DNA from: Streptomyces griseus subsp. griseus
GTDB lineage: Bacteria; Actinomycetota; Actinomycetes; Streptomycetales; Streptomycetaceae
NCBI RefSeq assembly: GCF_000720255.1
Contig: NZ_JOJE01000011.1
Coordinates: 62,001 to 126,000, forward strand
Reading direction: 5' to 3'
Length of the DNA stretch: 64,000 nt
Position 1 is the first letter of the stretch, and every line of letters starts with the position of its first letter. This document shows, piece after piece, positions 26,448 through 34,954 of the stretch. The position numbers were made by a program, and so were the translations under genes. Under the pieces are notes generated by a model. It was not told the DNA's origin and made no database searches. It saw only the letters and a list, made by a program, of their open reading frames with translations.

Positions 26448-27359
26448 CTACGCCGCGACCAGGTACGAGAAGACGGACTCGAGGGACTCGTCGGACGGCG
26501 AGACCGTGAGCAGCCTGATGCCGTGGTCCCTGGCCACGCGCGGCAGCAGGGCAGTGAAGCGGCCGAAGTCGACGGCTTGGATGCGCAACGCGCCCTCCGC
26601 CAGGTCGACCTCGATGCCGGACGTCGACGGGTCGGCGATCAGCGCGGCCGCGAGGGCGCGGTCGTCGCTGGAGCGCACCAGGTAGCGGTGCGGGCGGTCG
26701 GTCATCAGCCGGCGGATCCTGCGGAAGTCGCCGCTGGCCGCGTGCCGTCCCGCGACGACGACCTCGATGTGCCAGGCCAGCTGCTCGACCTCTTCGAGGA
26801 TGTGGGACGAGAAGAGCACCGTGCGGCCCTCGTCGCCCATGCGCCGCAGCAGGTCCATGAGCTGCATGCGCTGGCGCGGGTCCATGCCGTTGAAGGGTTC
26901 GTCGAGCAGCAGCAGGGAGGGGTCGTGGACGAGGGCGCTCGCCATCTTCACGCGCTGGCGCATGCCCTTGGAGTACGTGGAGATCTTCCGGTCCTGCGCG
27001 TACTCCATCTCGACGGTGGCGAGCGCCTTCTGGGCGGCCTTGGCGCCCAGGCCGTGCAGCTCGGCGTTGGCGACGACGAACTCGCGTCCGGTGAGGAAGT
27101 CGTACATCGCCTCCCGCTCGGGGACGATGCCGATGTGCTGGTAGATCTTCTCGTTGCGCCACACCTGCTGCCCGTCGAGGGTGACGGTGCCGGTGGAAGG
27201 GGCCAGGAAACCGCCCATCATGTTGATCAGGGTGGACTTTCCGGCGCCGTTGGGGCCGAGCAGGCCGGTGACGCCGGGGCCGATGGTCATGGTGATGTCA
27301 TTGACGGCGACCACGTTGCCGAACCAGCGGGAGACATGGTCGATGGAGAGTGTGGTCAC
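26448..27359 (-). CDS. ABC transporter ATP-binding protein
   Basis: The 303-residue ATPase has Walker A LLGPNGAGKSTL, Q-loop VPEREAMYD, the signature YSKGMRQRVKMASAL, Walker B LLLLDEPFNG and switch His in VLFSSHIL. The C-terminal 75 residues follow the DrrA/YhaQ-like exporter pattern. The GTG at 27359 was chosen because it starts the conserved TTLSIDHVSRWFG and overlaps the upstream permease stop by 4 nt. It pairs with the permease at 25718. Confidence 0.92.
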   Translation of the reverse strand: MTTLSIDHVSRWFGNVVAVNDITMTIGPGVTGLLGPNGAGKSTLINMMGGFLAPSTGTVTLDGQQVWRNEKIYQHIGIVPEREAMYDFLTGREFVVANAELHGLGAKAAQKALATVEMEYAQDRKISTYSKGMRQRVKMASALVHDPSLLLLDEPFNGMDPRQRMQLMDLLRRMGDEGRTVLFSSHILEEVEQLAWHIEVVVAGRHAASGDFRRIRRLMTDRPHRYLVRSSDDRALAAALIADPSTSGIEVDLAEGALRIQAVDFGRFTALLPRVARDHGIRLLTVSPSDESLESVFSYLVAA

Positions 27360-28264
27360 AGTCCCACCTTCCGGTAGCGGCGCATCAGGAGGCCGTAGCA
27401 GGCGGCGATGAGGCCCAGGGTGACGAGGACGTAGACGACGCCCTCGCCGTTGGACGGGCCGATGCCGCCGGGGAACGCCGAGCTCGCGCCGAGGAAGGCG
27501 GACTGCACGCCGTCGATGAGGGTGATGGGCGAGAAGAGGCCGATCCAGGGGATCGCGCCGGAGCTGTTCTGCGCGTCGGCGATGGCCTGGAGGGTGGAGA
27601 CCGCGCCGTAGGAGATGGTCAGGACGGCGATGACGGCCGCGATGCCGAAGCCGCGGCGCGGGGTCACCGACGCGATGACCAGGCCGAGGCCGGCGAGGAG
27701 CAGTGAGAGCAGTGCCACGGAGACGAGTCCCTGTGCGAATCCCTTGGTCTGGTCGGCGAAGTCCAGCTTCGCCAGCAGCGCGCCGACGTAGAGCACGAGC
27801 AGCGGCGCGGCGGTGAGGACGAACAGCGCCGAGGCCAGCGCCGCGAACTTCGCCCGCACGTAGTCGGCGGTCTCGATCGGCCGCGAGAAGTACAGCGGCA
27901 CGGTCTTGAAGCGCAGGTCGCGCGAGACGGACTGGGGCGCCTGCGAGGCCACGTACAGGCTGATGACAGCCTGCATGACGATGGCGTAGCGCGTGTAGTC
28001 CAGCGGCAGTTCCTTGGCTTTCGTGACGACCGCGACGGCGACCATGATGGCGGCGGGCACGCACATCACCACGAACAGCAGCATCGGCAGCACCTTGGAC
28101 TTGACCGAGCGGCCGAGGCCGTAGGCGCCGCGCAGGGACTGCGAGTACAGGGAGCGGCGGGCGTAGGCGCGGCCGAGGCGGGGGCCGTCGTAACTGCGGT
28201 AGCCGATGTTGTGGATCCGGGTCTGGTCGCCCGAGGGTGTGGTGACCGGGTGCTCAACTGCCAT
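27356..28264 (-). CDS. ABC exporter permease
   Basis: The 302-residue protein has a hydrophilic N-terminus (MAVEHPVTTPSGDQTRIHNIGYRSYDGPRLG) and about six membrane segments. It ends in a basic RRYRKVG tail. The ATG at 28264 overlaps the stop of the preceding ATPase by 11 nt, so the genes are translationally coupled. GGAGG lies about 9 nt upstream. It belongs with the ATPase at 28254-29234. Confidence 0.87.
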   Translation of the reverse strand: MAVEHPVTTPSGDQTRIHNIGYRSYDGPRLGRAYARRSLYSQSLRGAYGLGRSVKSKVLPMLLFVVMCVPAAIMVAVAVVTKAKELPLDYTRYAIVMQAVISLYVASQAPQSVSRDLRFKTVPLYFSRPIETADYVRAKFAALASALFVLTAAPLLVLYVGALLAKLDFADQTKGFAQGLVSVALLSLLLAGLGLVIASVTPRRGFGIAAVIAVLTISYGAVSTLQAIADAQNSSGAIPWIGLFSPITLIDGVQSAFLGASSAFPGGIGPSNGEGVVYVLVTLGLIAACYGLLMRRYRKVGL

Positions 28265-29234
28265 GGCCGACGGCCTCCTTCCGGCTCGCGTCGTGGTCCG
28301 TGTCGGTGGTGAAGACCTCCGAGATGTGGTGCCTGCGCTGTTCCATGCGGACCAGGCCGAGGCCGAGGTCGGCCACGACGTCGCGCACCAGGTCGTAGGT
28401 CTCCTCGCCCTGGGCGGTGAGCAGCAGGACGTGACCTGCGCCCGGCAGCCCGGTGGCGCCGTCCTGGAGGTCGGCACCGCGCGCGAGAAGCGCGTCGCGC
28501 ATCGCGCGGGTGCCGTCGGGGTGCTCGTCGGTGTCGGTGACCTCGATGGCGAGGGTGGTCGTGGTCTGGGTGAAGTCGGTGGTGGAGCTGGAACGCAGGA
28601 GTTTGCCGCCGTCGATGACGACGACGTGGTCACAGGTGCGTTCGAGTTCGCCCAGCAGGTGCGAGGTGACCAGGACGGAGATGCCGAAGTCCGTGTGGAT
28701 GCGGCGGATCAGGCCGAGCATCTCGTCGCGGCCGACCGGGTCGAGGCCGTTGGTCGGCTCGTCGAGGAAGACCAGCTTCGGGTCGTGGACCAGGGCCTGC
28801 GCGAGCTTGACGCGCTGTTTCATGCCGGTCGAGTAGCCCCCGATGGGGCGGTAGCGCTCCTCGTAGAGGCCGACATGGCGCAGGGTGTCCGCGGTGCGTT
28901 CACGGGCGGCGGTGGGCGGCAGGCCGGACATGCGGGCCATGTGCACGACGAACTCGGTGGCCGAGACATCGGGTGGCAGGCAGTCGTGCTCCGGCATGTA
29001 ACCGACCCGTTCGCGGATGTCCGCGCCCTTGGTGGCGACGTCGAGCCCGAGCACTTCGGCGCGGCCCTCGGAGGCGGGGGACAGACCCAGCAGGATCTTG
29101 ATCAGTGTGGACTTGCCGGCTCCGTTCGCTCCGACGAGTCCGGTCACCCCGGGCCCGACGTCGACGGAGAGCCGGTCAAGCGCGGTCACCCGGGGGAACC
29201 GCTTGCTCAGGCTTTCGGTCGCGATCACAGTCAC
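28254..29234 (-). CDS. ABC transporter ATP-binding protein
   Basis: The 326-residue ATPase has Walker A LVGANGAGKSTL, Q-loop YMPEHDCLP, signature YSTGMKQRVKLAQAL, Walker B LVFLDEPTNG and His in LVTSHLLG. It heads the four-gene operon of two ATPase-permease pairs. The GTG at 29234 is preferred over upstream in-frame codons: TACCTT ends 7 nt before it and no Shine-Dalgarno is seen, which fits a leaderless transcript. The export substrate is not evident. Confidence 0.9.
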   Translation of the reverse strand: MTVIATESLSKRFPRVTALDRLSVDVGPGVTGLVGANGAGKSTLIKILLGLSPASEGRAEVLGLDVATKGADIRERVGYMPEHDCLPPDVSATEFVVHMARMSGLPPTAARERTADTLRHVGLYEERYRPIGGYSTGMKQRVKLAQALVHDPKLVFLDEPTNGLDPVGRDEMLGLIRRIHTDFGISVLVTSHLLGELERTCDHVVVIDGGKLLRSSSTTDFTQTTTTLAIEVTDTDEHPDGTRAMRDALLARGADLQDGATGLPGAGHVLLLTAQGEETYDLVRDVVADLGLGLVRMEQRRHHISEVFTTDTDHDASRKEAVGHGS

Positions 29235-29486
29235 GTTGTAGAAGGTAGTGACGCGGACCACTCCAGTCGTCAGACCCCAGAGCCGTCTTCACGTCAGCCT
29301 GGAGTCGTACGGGCCCGTAGGGGATGCCGTGCCTGAGAGCTACGCGGGGCCTCCACTCCCCAGTGCGACGCGCCTATTGACGCTTCCTCTAACAACTGCC
29401 AGATTCGGGCCGGTCGCGTGACGGGCAGGAGCGCCGCCGGGGCGGGAGCGGCCCGTCCGGTCGGCGCGGCGCTGGACGGAGGAGAT

Positions 29487-31247
29487 GTGACGGTGCTGGA
29501 GGGGGCCCGGGAGCGCCGGGTGCGGACCGGGGGCATCGAGCTGCGGGTGGCGGAGCTGGGGGACCCCTCCCGGCCGACGGTCGTCCTGGTGCACGGCTAT
29601 CCGGACAGCAAGGAGGTGTGGTCCGAGGTGGCGTCGCGACTGGCCGACCGCTTCCACGTCGTCCTGTACGACGTCCGGGGCCACGGCCGTTCCACGGCAC
29701 CGCGCCCGCTGCGCGGCGGGTTCACCCTGGAGAAGCTCACGGACGACTTCCTGGCCGTCGCGGACGCGGTCTGCCCGGACCGGCCGGTGCACCTGGTGGG
29801 GCACGACTGGGGTTCGGTGCAGGCCTGGGAGTTCGTGACCGTCGCCCGCACGGCGGGCCGGATCGCGTCCTTCACGTCGATGTCCGGCCCTTCGCTCGAC
29901 CACTTCGGCCACTGGATCGCCCGGCGCGTCCGTCGGCCCACCCCGCGCCGGGTCGGGCAGCTGCTCGGACAGGGCGCGAAGTCCTGGTACGTCTACCTGC
30001 TGCACACCCCCGCGCTCCCCGAGGCCGCCTGGCGCGGCCCGCTCGGCAAACGCTGGCCGCGGATCCTGCAGCGCCTCGAGCAGGTGCCCGTGGGCGCCTA
30101 CCCGACCTCCTCCCTGCCCTCGGACGCGGCGAACGGCGCCTGGCTGTACCGGGACAACGTACGGTCCCGGTTGCGCAGGCCCCGCACCGACGCCCACGCC
30201 CACGTGCCGGTGCAGCTCATCACGCCGCTCGGGGACGCGTACCTGTCGGAGCGGCTCTACGACGACCTGGAGCGGTGGGTGCCGCGGCTGACCCGCCGCA
30301 CGCTGCCCGCGGGGCACTGGATCCCGCGCACGCGCCCGGACCGGCTGGCCTCCTGGATCACGGAGTTCGTCATCTCGGTCGAGGACGGCACGCCGGAGCG
30401 GCCGGCCACGAGCGGCCGGTACGCCGACCGCTTCGGCGGACAGCTCGTCCTGGTCACCGGGGCGGCCAGCGGCATCGGGCGGGCCACGGCGCTGGCGTTC
30501 GCGGAGGCGGGCGCGCGCGTGATCGCGGTCGACCGGGACTCCGAGGGCGCTGCCCGTACCGCCGAGGCGTCGCGGCTCATGGGTGCGCCGGAGGCCTGGC
30601 CCGAGGCCGTGGACGTCTCCGACGAGCGCGCCATGGAGAAGCTCGCCGCGCGGGTCGCCGCCGAGTACGGCGTGGTGGACGTGCTGGTGAACAACGCCGG
30701 TATCGGTCTGTCCGGCTCCTTCCTCGACACGACGTCCGAGGACTGGCAGCGGGTCCTGGACGTCAACCTCTGGGGTGTCATCCACGGCTGCCGCCTGTTC
30801 GGGCGGCAGATGGCCGAGCGCGGCCAGGGCGGCCACATCGTCAACACGGCGTCGGCGGCCGCGTTCCAGCCCTCCCGGGCGCTGCCCGCCTACAGCACCT
30901 CCAAGGCGGCGGTGCTGATGCTGAGCGAGTGCCTGCGCGCGGAGCTGGCGGGGCGGGGCATCGGTGTGACGGCGATCTGTCCCGGCATCGTCAACACCAA
31001 CATCACCTCGACGGCACGGTTCACGGGAGTCGACGCGGAGGAGGAGCGTCGCCGTCAGAAGCGTGCGGCCCGTCTCTACGGCCTGCGCAACTATCCGCCG
31101 GAAAAGGTGGCCGAGGCGATCCTGCGCGCGGTCGTGCGCAATGAGGCGGTGGTGCCGGTGACTCCGGAGGCGCGGGGAGCGCGGTTCCTGTCGCGTTGGG
31201 CGCCGGGGGCGCTCAGGGCGCTGGCGCGGGCCGAGCCGCCCTGGTAG
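29487..31247 (+). CDS. EphD-like fusion: alpha/beta hydrolase plus short-chain dehydrogenase
   Basis: The 586-residue fusion resembles mycobacterial EphD. The N-terminal alpha/beta hydrolase (about 10-300) shows the oxyanion motif LVHGYPDS, the nucleophile elbow VGHDWGS with Asp as nucleophile (epoxide or haloalkane type), and His in PAGHWIPR. The C-terminal SDR (about 320-550) has TGAASGIGRA, NNAGIG, catalytic Ser in NTASAAA and YSTSK. It could open a lipid epoxide and oxidise the product. The GTG at 29487 with GGAGGAG is preferred; an in-frame GTG at 29418 lacks a binding site. Confidence 0.85.
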   Translation: MTVLEGARERRVRTGGIELRVAELGDPSRPTVVLVHGYPDSKEVWSEVASRLADRFHVVLYDVRGHGRSTAPRPLRGGFTLEKLTDDFLAVADAVCPDRPVHLVGHDWGSVQAWEFVTVARTAGRIASFTSMSGPSLDHFGHWIARRVRRPTPRRVGQLLGQGAKSWYVYLLHTPALPEAAWRGPLGKRWPRILQRLEQVPVGAYPTSSLPSDAANGAWLYRDNVRSRLRRPRTDAHAHVPVQLITPLGDAYLSERLYDDLERWVPRLTRRTLPAGHWIPRTRPDRLASWITEFVISVEDGTPERPATSGRYADRFGGQLVLVTGAASGIGRATALAFAEAGARVIAVDRDSEGAARTAEASRLMGAPEAWPEAVDVSDERAMEKLAARVAAEYGVVDVLVNNAGIGLSGSFLDTTSEDWQRVLDVNLWGVIHGCRLFGRQMAERGQGGHIVNTASAAAFQPSRALPAYSTSKAAVLMLSECLRAELAGRGIGVTAICPGIVNTNITSTARFTGVDAEEERRRQKRAARLYGLRNYPPEKVAEAILRAVVRNEAVVPVTPEARGARFLSRWAPGALRALARAEPPW

Positions 31248-31272
31248 CGAAACCCCTTGATTGAAAAGGCAG

Positions 31273-31326
31273 TTGTCCACAGAACGGCCAATCAGCCTGT
31301 GGATAACCGCAGTTGCTTGTGGATCA
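31273..31326. other. Small DnaA-box group
   Basis: TTGTCCACA (31273-31281) and TGTGGATAA (31298-31306) are perfect DnaA boxes. TGTGGATCA (31318-31326) has one mismatch. They lie between the fusion enzyme and the following small gene. Confidence 0.6.
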
Positions 31327-31442
31327 AACCTCGGAGGCAAACCAAAAAGCGTGATCCGCGTCTCGCGCCCCACACCCCGCGACGGTGCGGCATCTGCTGT
31401 TTCCTGAGTCGCATTGCCGGGCCGTCCGGCATGATCAGTGGT

Positions 31443-31889
31443 ATGGACCATTTTCCGACCACGGAGTCCGCCGTCACCGCTCTCCGGGCGCTCGCCGTCG
31501 CCTACGCGCGCGAGATCGAGGTGATCCATGACATCGGCGCCGACCGGACCTCGCGCCGCAGCGCCGCCGGTGTCGGCGTCACCGCCGATCCGGACGGCTC
31601 CCTGCCCCATGAGGCCCACGTCGAGTTCGGCGGTCTGCCCCGGCTGAGCGTCCGGCTCTATCCGGAGGACGACGCACTGATCACCGTGGAGGGCGTGGAA
31701 TGCCCGGACGTCCCGCGCGACGACGTGCCCGCCTTCGTTCGCGCCCTTCTCGCCGACCTCGCGTGGGTGAGGGCGCGCCGCTTCCCGCCCGGCTACTTCC
31801 TCATCGTGCCGCTGCCCGGCGACCGGACGCACAAGGAGTACCTGTCGATGATCAACCTCAGCCCGTGGCTGAGCAGTCGCGTGCGGTGA
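31443..31889 (+). CDS. Conserved-looking protein of unknown function
   Basis: The 148-residue cytoplasmic protein has no recognised domain. It contains an acidic middle part (LYPEDDALITVEGVECPDVPRDDV) and an aromatic C-terminal half with FPPGYFLIVPLPGD and KEYLSMINLSPWL. The codon use is normal for the window. The gene sits between a DnaA-box group and a parS site. The start ATG has no strong ribosome-binding site, so it may be leaderless. Confidence 0.7.
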   Translation: MDHFPTTESAVTALRALAVAYAREIEVIHDIGADRTSRRSAAGVGVTADPDGSLPHEAHVEFGGLPRLSVRLYPEDDALITVEGVECPDVPRDDVPAFVRALLADLAWVRARRFPPGYFLIVPLPGDRTHKEYLSMINLSPWLSSRVR

Positions 31890-31891
31890 CT

Positions 31892-31905
31892 GTTTCACGT
31901 GAAAC
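31892..31905. other. parS site
   Basis: A perfect 14-bp GTTTCACGTGAAAC is flanked to a 16-bp palindrome. It lies immediately after the stop at 31889 and 26 bp before the next start. Confidence 0.92.
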
Positions 31906-31930
31906 ATGGTCGTCCGCATACGCTCGGAGC

Positions 31931-32833
31931 ATGAGTCTGCGTCTGAGCACCGTGATCCTTCCGTACCGCCGCTGGAACGAGGGTGGCCGTTCGGCATGGA
32001 CGCGTGCCGAGCAGCTCGGCCTCTACACCGCGTACACCTACGACCACCTGTCCTGGCGCAGCTTCCGTGACGGCCCCTGGTTCGGGGCTGTCCCCACACT
32101 GACCGCCGCCGCGTCCGTCACCGAGCGGCTGCGGCTGGGTACGCTCGTGACCTCGCCGAACTTCCGGCACCCGGTGACCCTCGCCAAGGAGCTGATCTCC
32201 CTGGACGACATCTCCGGCGGCCGGGTCACCCTGGGTGTCGGGGCGGGCGGCACCGGCTTCGACGCCACCGCACTCGGCCAGGAGCCCTGGACCCCACGGG
32301 AGCGAGCCGACCGGTTCGGCGAGTTCGTCCCGCTGCTCGACCGGCTGCTGACCGAGGACTCGGTGTCGTACGAGGGCGACTTCTACTCGGCGCACGAGGC
32401 CCGGAACATCCCGGGCTGTGTACAGCGGCCCCGGCTGCCCTTCGCGGTCGCCGCGACCGGCCCGCGGGGACTGGCGCTCGCCGCTCGGCACGGACAGGCC
32501 TGGGTGACGACGGGGGATCCCAAGCTGTATGCGAACGGCACCCCGGAACAGTCGGTTCAGGCCATTCGCGGGCAGGCGGAGAAGCTGGCGGACGCCTGCG
32601 CCACGATCGGCCGGGACGTGAACGAGCTCGACAAGATCCTCCTCACCGGTTTCACCCCGGACCGGGGCCGACCGCTGGAGTCCCTGGACGCCTTCGTCGA
32701 CTTCGCCGGGCGACACCAGGAGCTGGGCTTCACGGAGCTCGTGCTCCACTGGCCGATCCCCGATTCGGACTTCGCCGCGGACGAGAAGGTCTTCGAGCGG
32801 ATCGCCATGGAGGCCCTCGCACAGCTGCGCTGA
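31931..32833 (+). CDS. Luciferase-like (LLM class) oxidoreductase
   Basis: The 300-residue single-domain TIM-barrel flavin or F420 oxidoreductase belongs to the bacterial luciferase superfamily. Typical segments are [48 protein letters not shown] and [22 protein letters not shown]. Streptomyces members usually use F420, but the cofactor cannot be confirmed from sequence. The 42-bp gap upstream contains a parS site. Confidence 0.88.
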   Translation: MSLRLSTVILPYRRWNEGGRSAWTRAEQLGLYTAYTYDHLSWRSFRDGPWFGAVPTLTAAASVTERLRLGTLVTSPNFRHPVTLAKELISLDDISGGRVTLGVGAGGTGFDATALGQEPWTPRERADRFGEFVPLLDRLLTEDSVSYEGDFYSAHEARNIPGCVQRPRLPFAVAATGPRGLALAARHGQAWVTTGDPKLYANGTPEQSVQAIRGQAEKLADACATIGRDVNELDKILLTGFTPDRGRPLESLDAFVDFAGRHQELGFTELVLHWPIPDSDFAADEKVFERIAMEALAQLR

Positions 32834-32911
32834 CCTCGGCAACCGGTCGTCCGGGCTCATCCGTGAGGCCTCTCGCACGGCCGTGCGGATGATCTGAGCG
32901 AGAATGGCCGG

Positions 32912-33784
32912 GTGACCTCAGCGACTCGACAGCCCGAGACCCCGACCACCGGCCCGGTTCCGCCGCGGCTGATCGCCACCGATCTCGACGGCACCCTGCT
33001 GCGCGACGACAAGTCGGTCTCCCCCCGCACCGTCGCCGCGCTCGCCGCCGCCGAGGAGGCGGGCATCGAGGTGTTCTTCGTCACGGGCCGCCCGGCCCGC
33101 TGGATGGACGTCGTCAGCGACCACGTCCACGGTCACGGCCTGGCGATCTGCGGCAACGGCGCCGCCGTGGTCGACCTGCACGGCGGCCCCGGCGCCCACC
33201 GGTTCGTGAAGGTGCGGGAGCTGGCCACGGAGAACGCGCTGGACGCCGTACGGCTGCTGCGCGAGGCCGCGCCGGGCACCGTGTACGCGGTGGAGCAGAC
33301 GTACGGCTTCCACCAGGAACCGGACTATCCCAAGCTGCACATGGAGATACCGGACGAGCTGGCGCCCGCCGAGGATCTGCTGGCCCCCGACGGTCCCGGC
33401 TCCGCCGAGCCGGTGCTCAAGATCCTCGCCTACCACGCCACGCTCGACCCGGACGCGTTCCTCACCCTGGCCCGCCTCGCCATCGGCGAGCGCGCCAATG
33501 TCACCCGGTCCAGCCCCAGCGCCCTGCTGGAGATCAGCGGGCCCGGCGTCTCCAAGGCCAGCACACTCGCTCTGTGCTGCGCCGAACGCGGCATCTCCCA
33601 CGAGGAGGTCGTCGCCTTCGGCGACATGCCGAACGACGTCGAGATGCTCACCTGGGCGGGACAGTCGTACGCCATGGGCAACGCGCACCCCGACGTGCTG
33701 GTCGCCGCCTCAGGACGGACGGTCGCCAACAACGAGGACGGGGTGGCGGTCGTGATCGAGCGGATGCTGGCGGAGCGGCTGTAG
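32912..33784 (+). CDS. Cof-type HAD hydrolase
   Basis: The 290-residue HAD-IIB phosphatase has motif [14 protein letters not shown], motif [10 protein letters not shown], Lys in GPGVSKAST and motif [13 protein letters not shown]. It is a paralogue of the enzyme at 24376 with similar cap and C-terminal layout. Pro/Thr-rich residues precede motif I. The GTG start lacks a strong ribosome-binding site. The substrate is unknown. Confidence 0.9.
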   Translation: MTSATRQPETPTTGPVPPRLIATDLDGTLLRDDKSVSPRTVAALAAAEEAGIEVFFVTGRPARWMDVVSDHVHGHGLAICGNGAAVVDLHGGPGAHRFVKVRELATENALDAVRLLREAAPGTVYAVEQTYGFHQEPDYPKLHMEIPDELAPAEDLLAPDGPGSAEPVLKILAYHATLDPDAFLTLARLAIGERANVTRSSPSALLEISGPGVSKASTLALCCAERGISHEEVVAFGDMPNDVEMLTWAGQSYAMGNAHPDVLVAASGRTVANNEDGVAVVIERMLAERL

Positions 33785-33807
33785 GGCTCTGAGCGCCCCG
33801 GCCCGAT

Positions 33808-34863
33808 TCATCCGACGGACACCCCGCGTTCCCTCAGCCACGGCACCGGGTCCACCGAGGACCCCAGGTACGGCGTGACCCGCACCTCGAAGTGCAGGTG
33901 CGGGCCGGTCGAGTTGCCGGTCGTGCCGGACTGTCCGATCCACTGCCCGGTGGCCACGCGGTCGCCCTGGTCGACGGTGACGGCGGCGAGATGGGCGTAC
34001 TGCGTGTAGTAGCCGCCGTCGTGCTCGACCACGATCTCGATGCCGAACGCACCCCCGCACGACACCCTCAGCACACGGCCCGGCCCGACCGCCCGCACCG
34101 GGGTCCCGATGGGGACGGCGAAGTCCTGCCCGGTGTGCCGGTGCGCCCAGCGCGCACCGCCGCTGCCGAAGCCGGCGGACAGTTCATACCCCTCGACCGG
34201 CGCCACCCACGCGGTCGTGAACTGCGTCAGCGGCTGTTCGAGACGGGCGGCACCACGGCACGATCCGGCCGCGACCGAGGCGTTCGCCTGCCCCTGCAGC
34301 TGCCACCGCGCCTGTTCCAGCTTCTCCTCGATGCCCTTCTTGATGCCGTCGAGTTCGGCCCTGCGCCGCTCCAGCGTCTGCCACGCGGTCGCCGCCCTCC
34401 TCTCGTCCGCGCTGAGCCGGGCCTCGGCACGGCGGCTCTTGCCGAGGGCGTTGGCAACGGCCATGTTCTGCCGGGAGAAAACCTGCTGACCGCGCATCAG
34501 CTCGTCCGGGCTGCCGGCGAGGATGATCTGCGCGGCGACCGGAAGGCCGCCGCTGTCGCGGTACTGCGCGCGGGCGATCCGGCCCAGTTCCTCGTGGTGC
34601 ACCGCGAGTTCCCGGCGCTCGCGGTCGAGGAGCCGCTCCAGCCGCTTGGCCTCCGCCGCCTGCACGTCGGCCGCGTGGCGCCCCTCCTCGTACCGCTCCG
34701 TGGCCACGGCCGCGTCCGCGTACAGCTTCGACACCTGAACACTGAGGTCGGCTTCGGAGCCATACCCGGCATCCCCGTCGCCGGTCGCGGGCCGGGCCGC
34801 GAGCACCGCCGCCGCACACACCAGTACCGCAATGAGCCATGGATGGCGGCGAAATGAGCGCAT
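33808..34863 (-). CDS. Secreted M23 (LytM) family peptidase with coiled coil
   Basis: The 351-residue protein has an N-terminal signal or anchor helix (WLIAVLVCAAAVLAA). A long charged coiled coil follows (about 45-190). The C-terminal LytM domain has zinc ligands in HTGQDFAVP and HLHFEV. The layout matches EnvC/RipA-like cell-wall endopeptidases or their amidase activators, acting in septal peptidoglycan. It lies 91 bp downstream of cydCD on the same strand. Confidence 0.9.
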   Translation of the reverse strand: MRSFRRHPWLIAVLVCAAAVLAARPATGDGDAGYGSEADLSVQVSKLYADAAVATERYEEGRHAADVQAAEAKRLERLLDRERRELAVHHEELGRIARAQYRDSGGLPVAAQIILAGSPDELMRGQQVFSRQNMAVANALGKSRRAEARLSADERRAATAWQTLERRRAELDGIKKGIEEKLEQARWQLQGQANASVAAGSCRGAARLEQPLTQFTTAWVAPVEGYELSAGFGSGGARWAHRHTGQDFAVPIGTPVRAVGPGRVLRVSCGGAFGIEIVVEHDGGYYTQYAHLAAVTVDQGDRVATGQWIGQSGTTGNSTGPHLHFEVRVTPYLGSSVDPVPWLRERGVSVG

Positions 34864-34954
34864 GTCAGCGATCGTGACCCAGCCCGGTGGGCTCCCGCCC
34901 GTTCAAGTCGTACGCCTGGGGGAACCACCCCGCCCGGATGGCTCAGTCCCCGGC

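Noticed and set aside
29340..32099. 919-codon minus-strand open frame
   Set aside because: It is antisense to the EphD-like and next genes, which have complete catalytic motifs; the minus frame has none.
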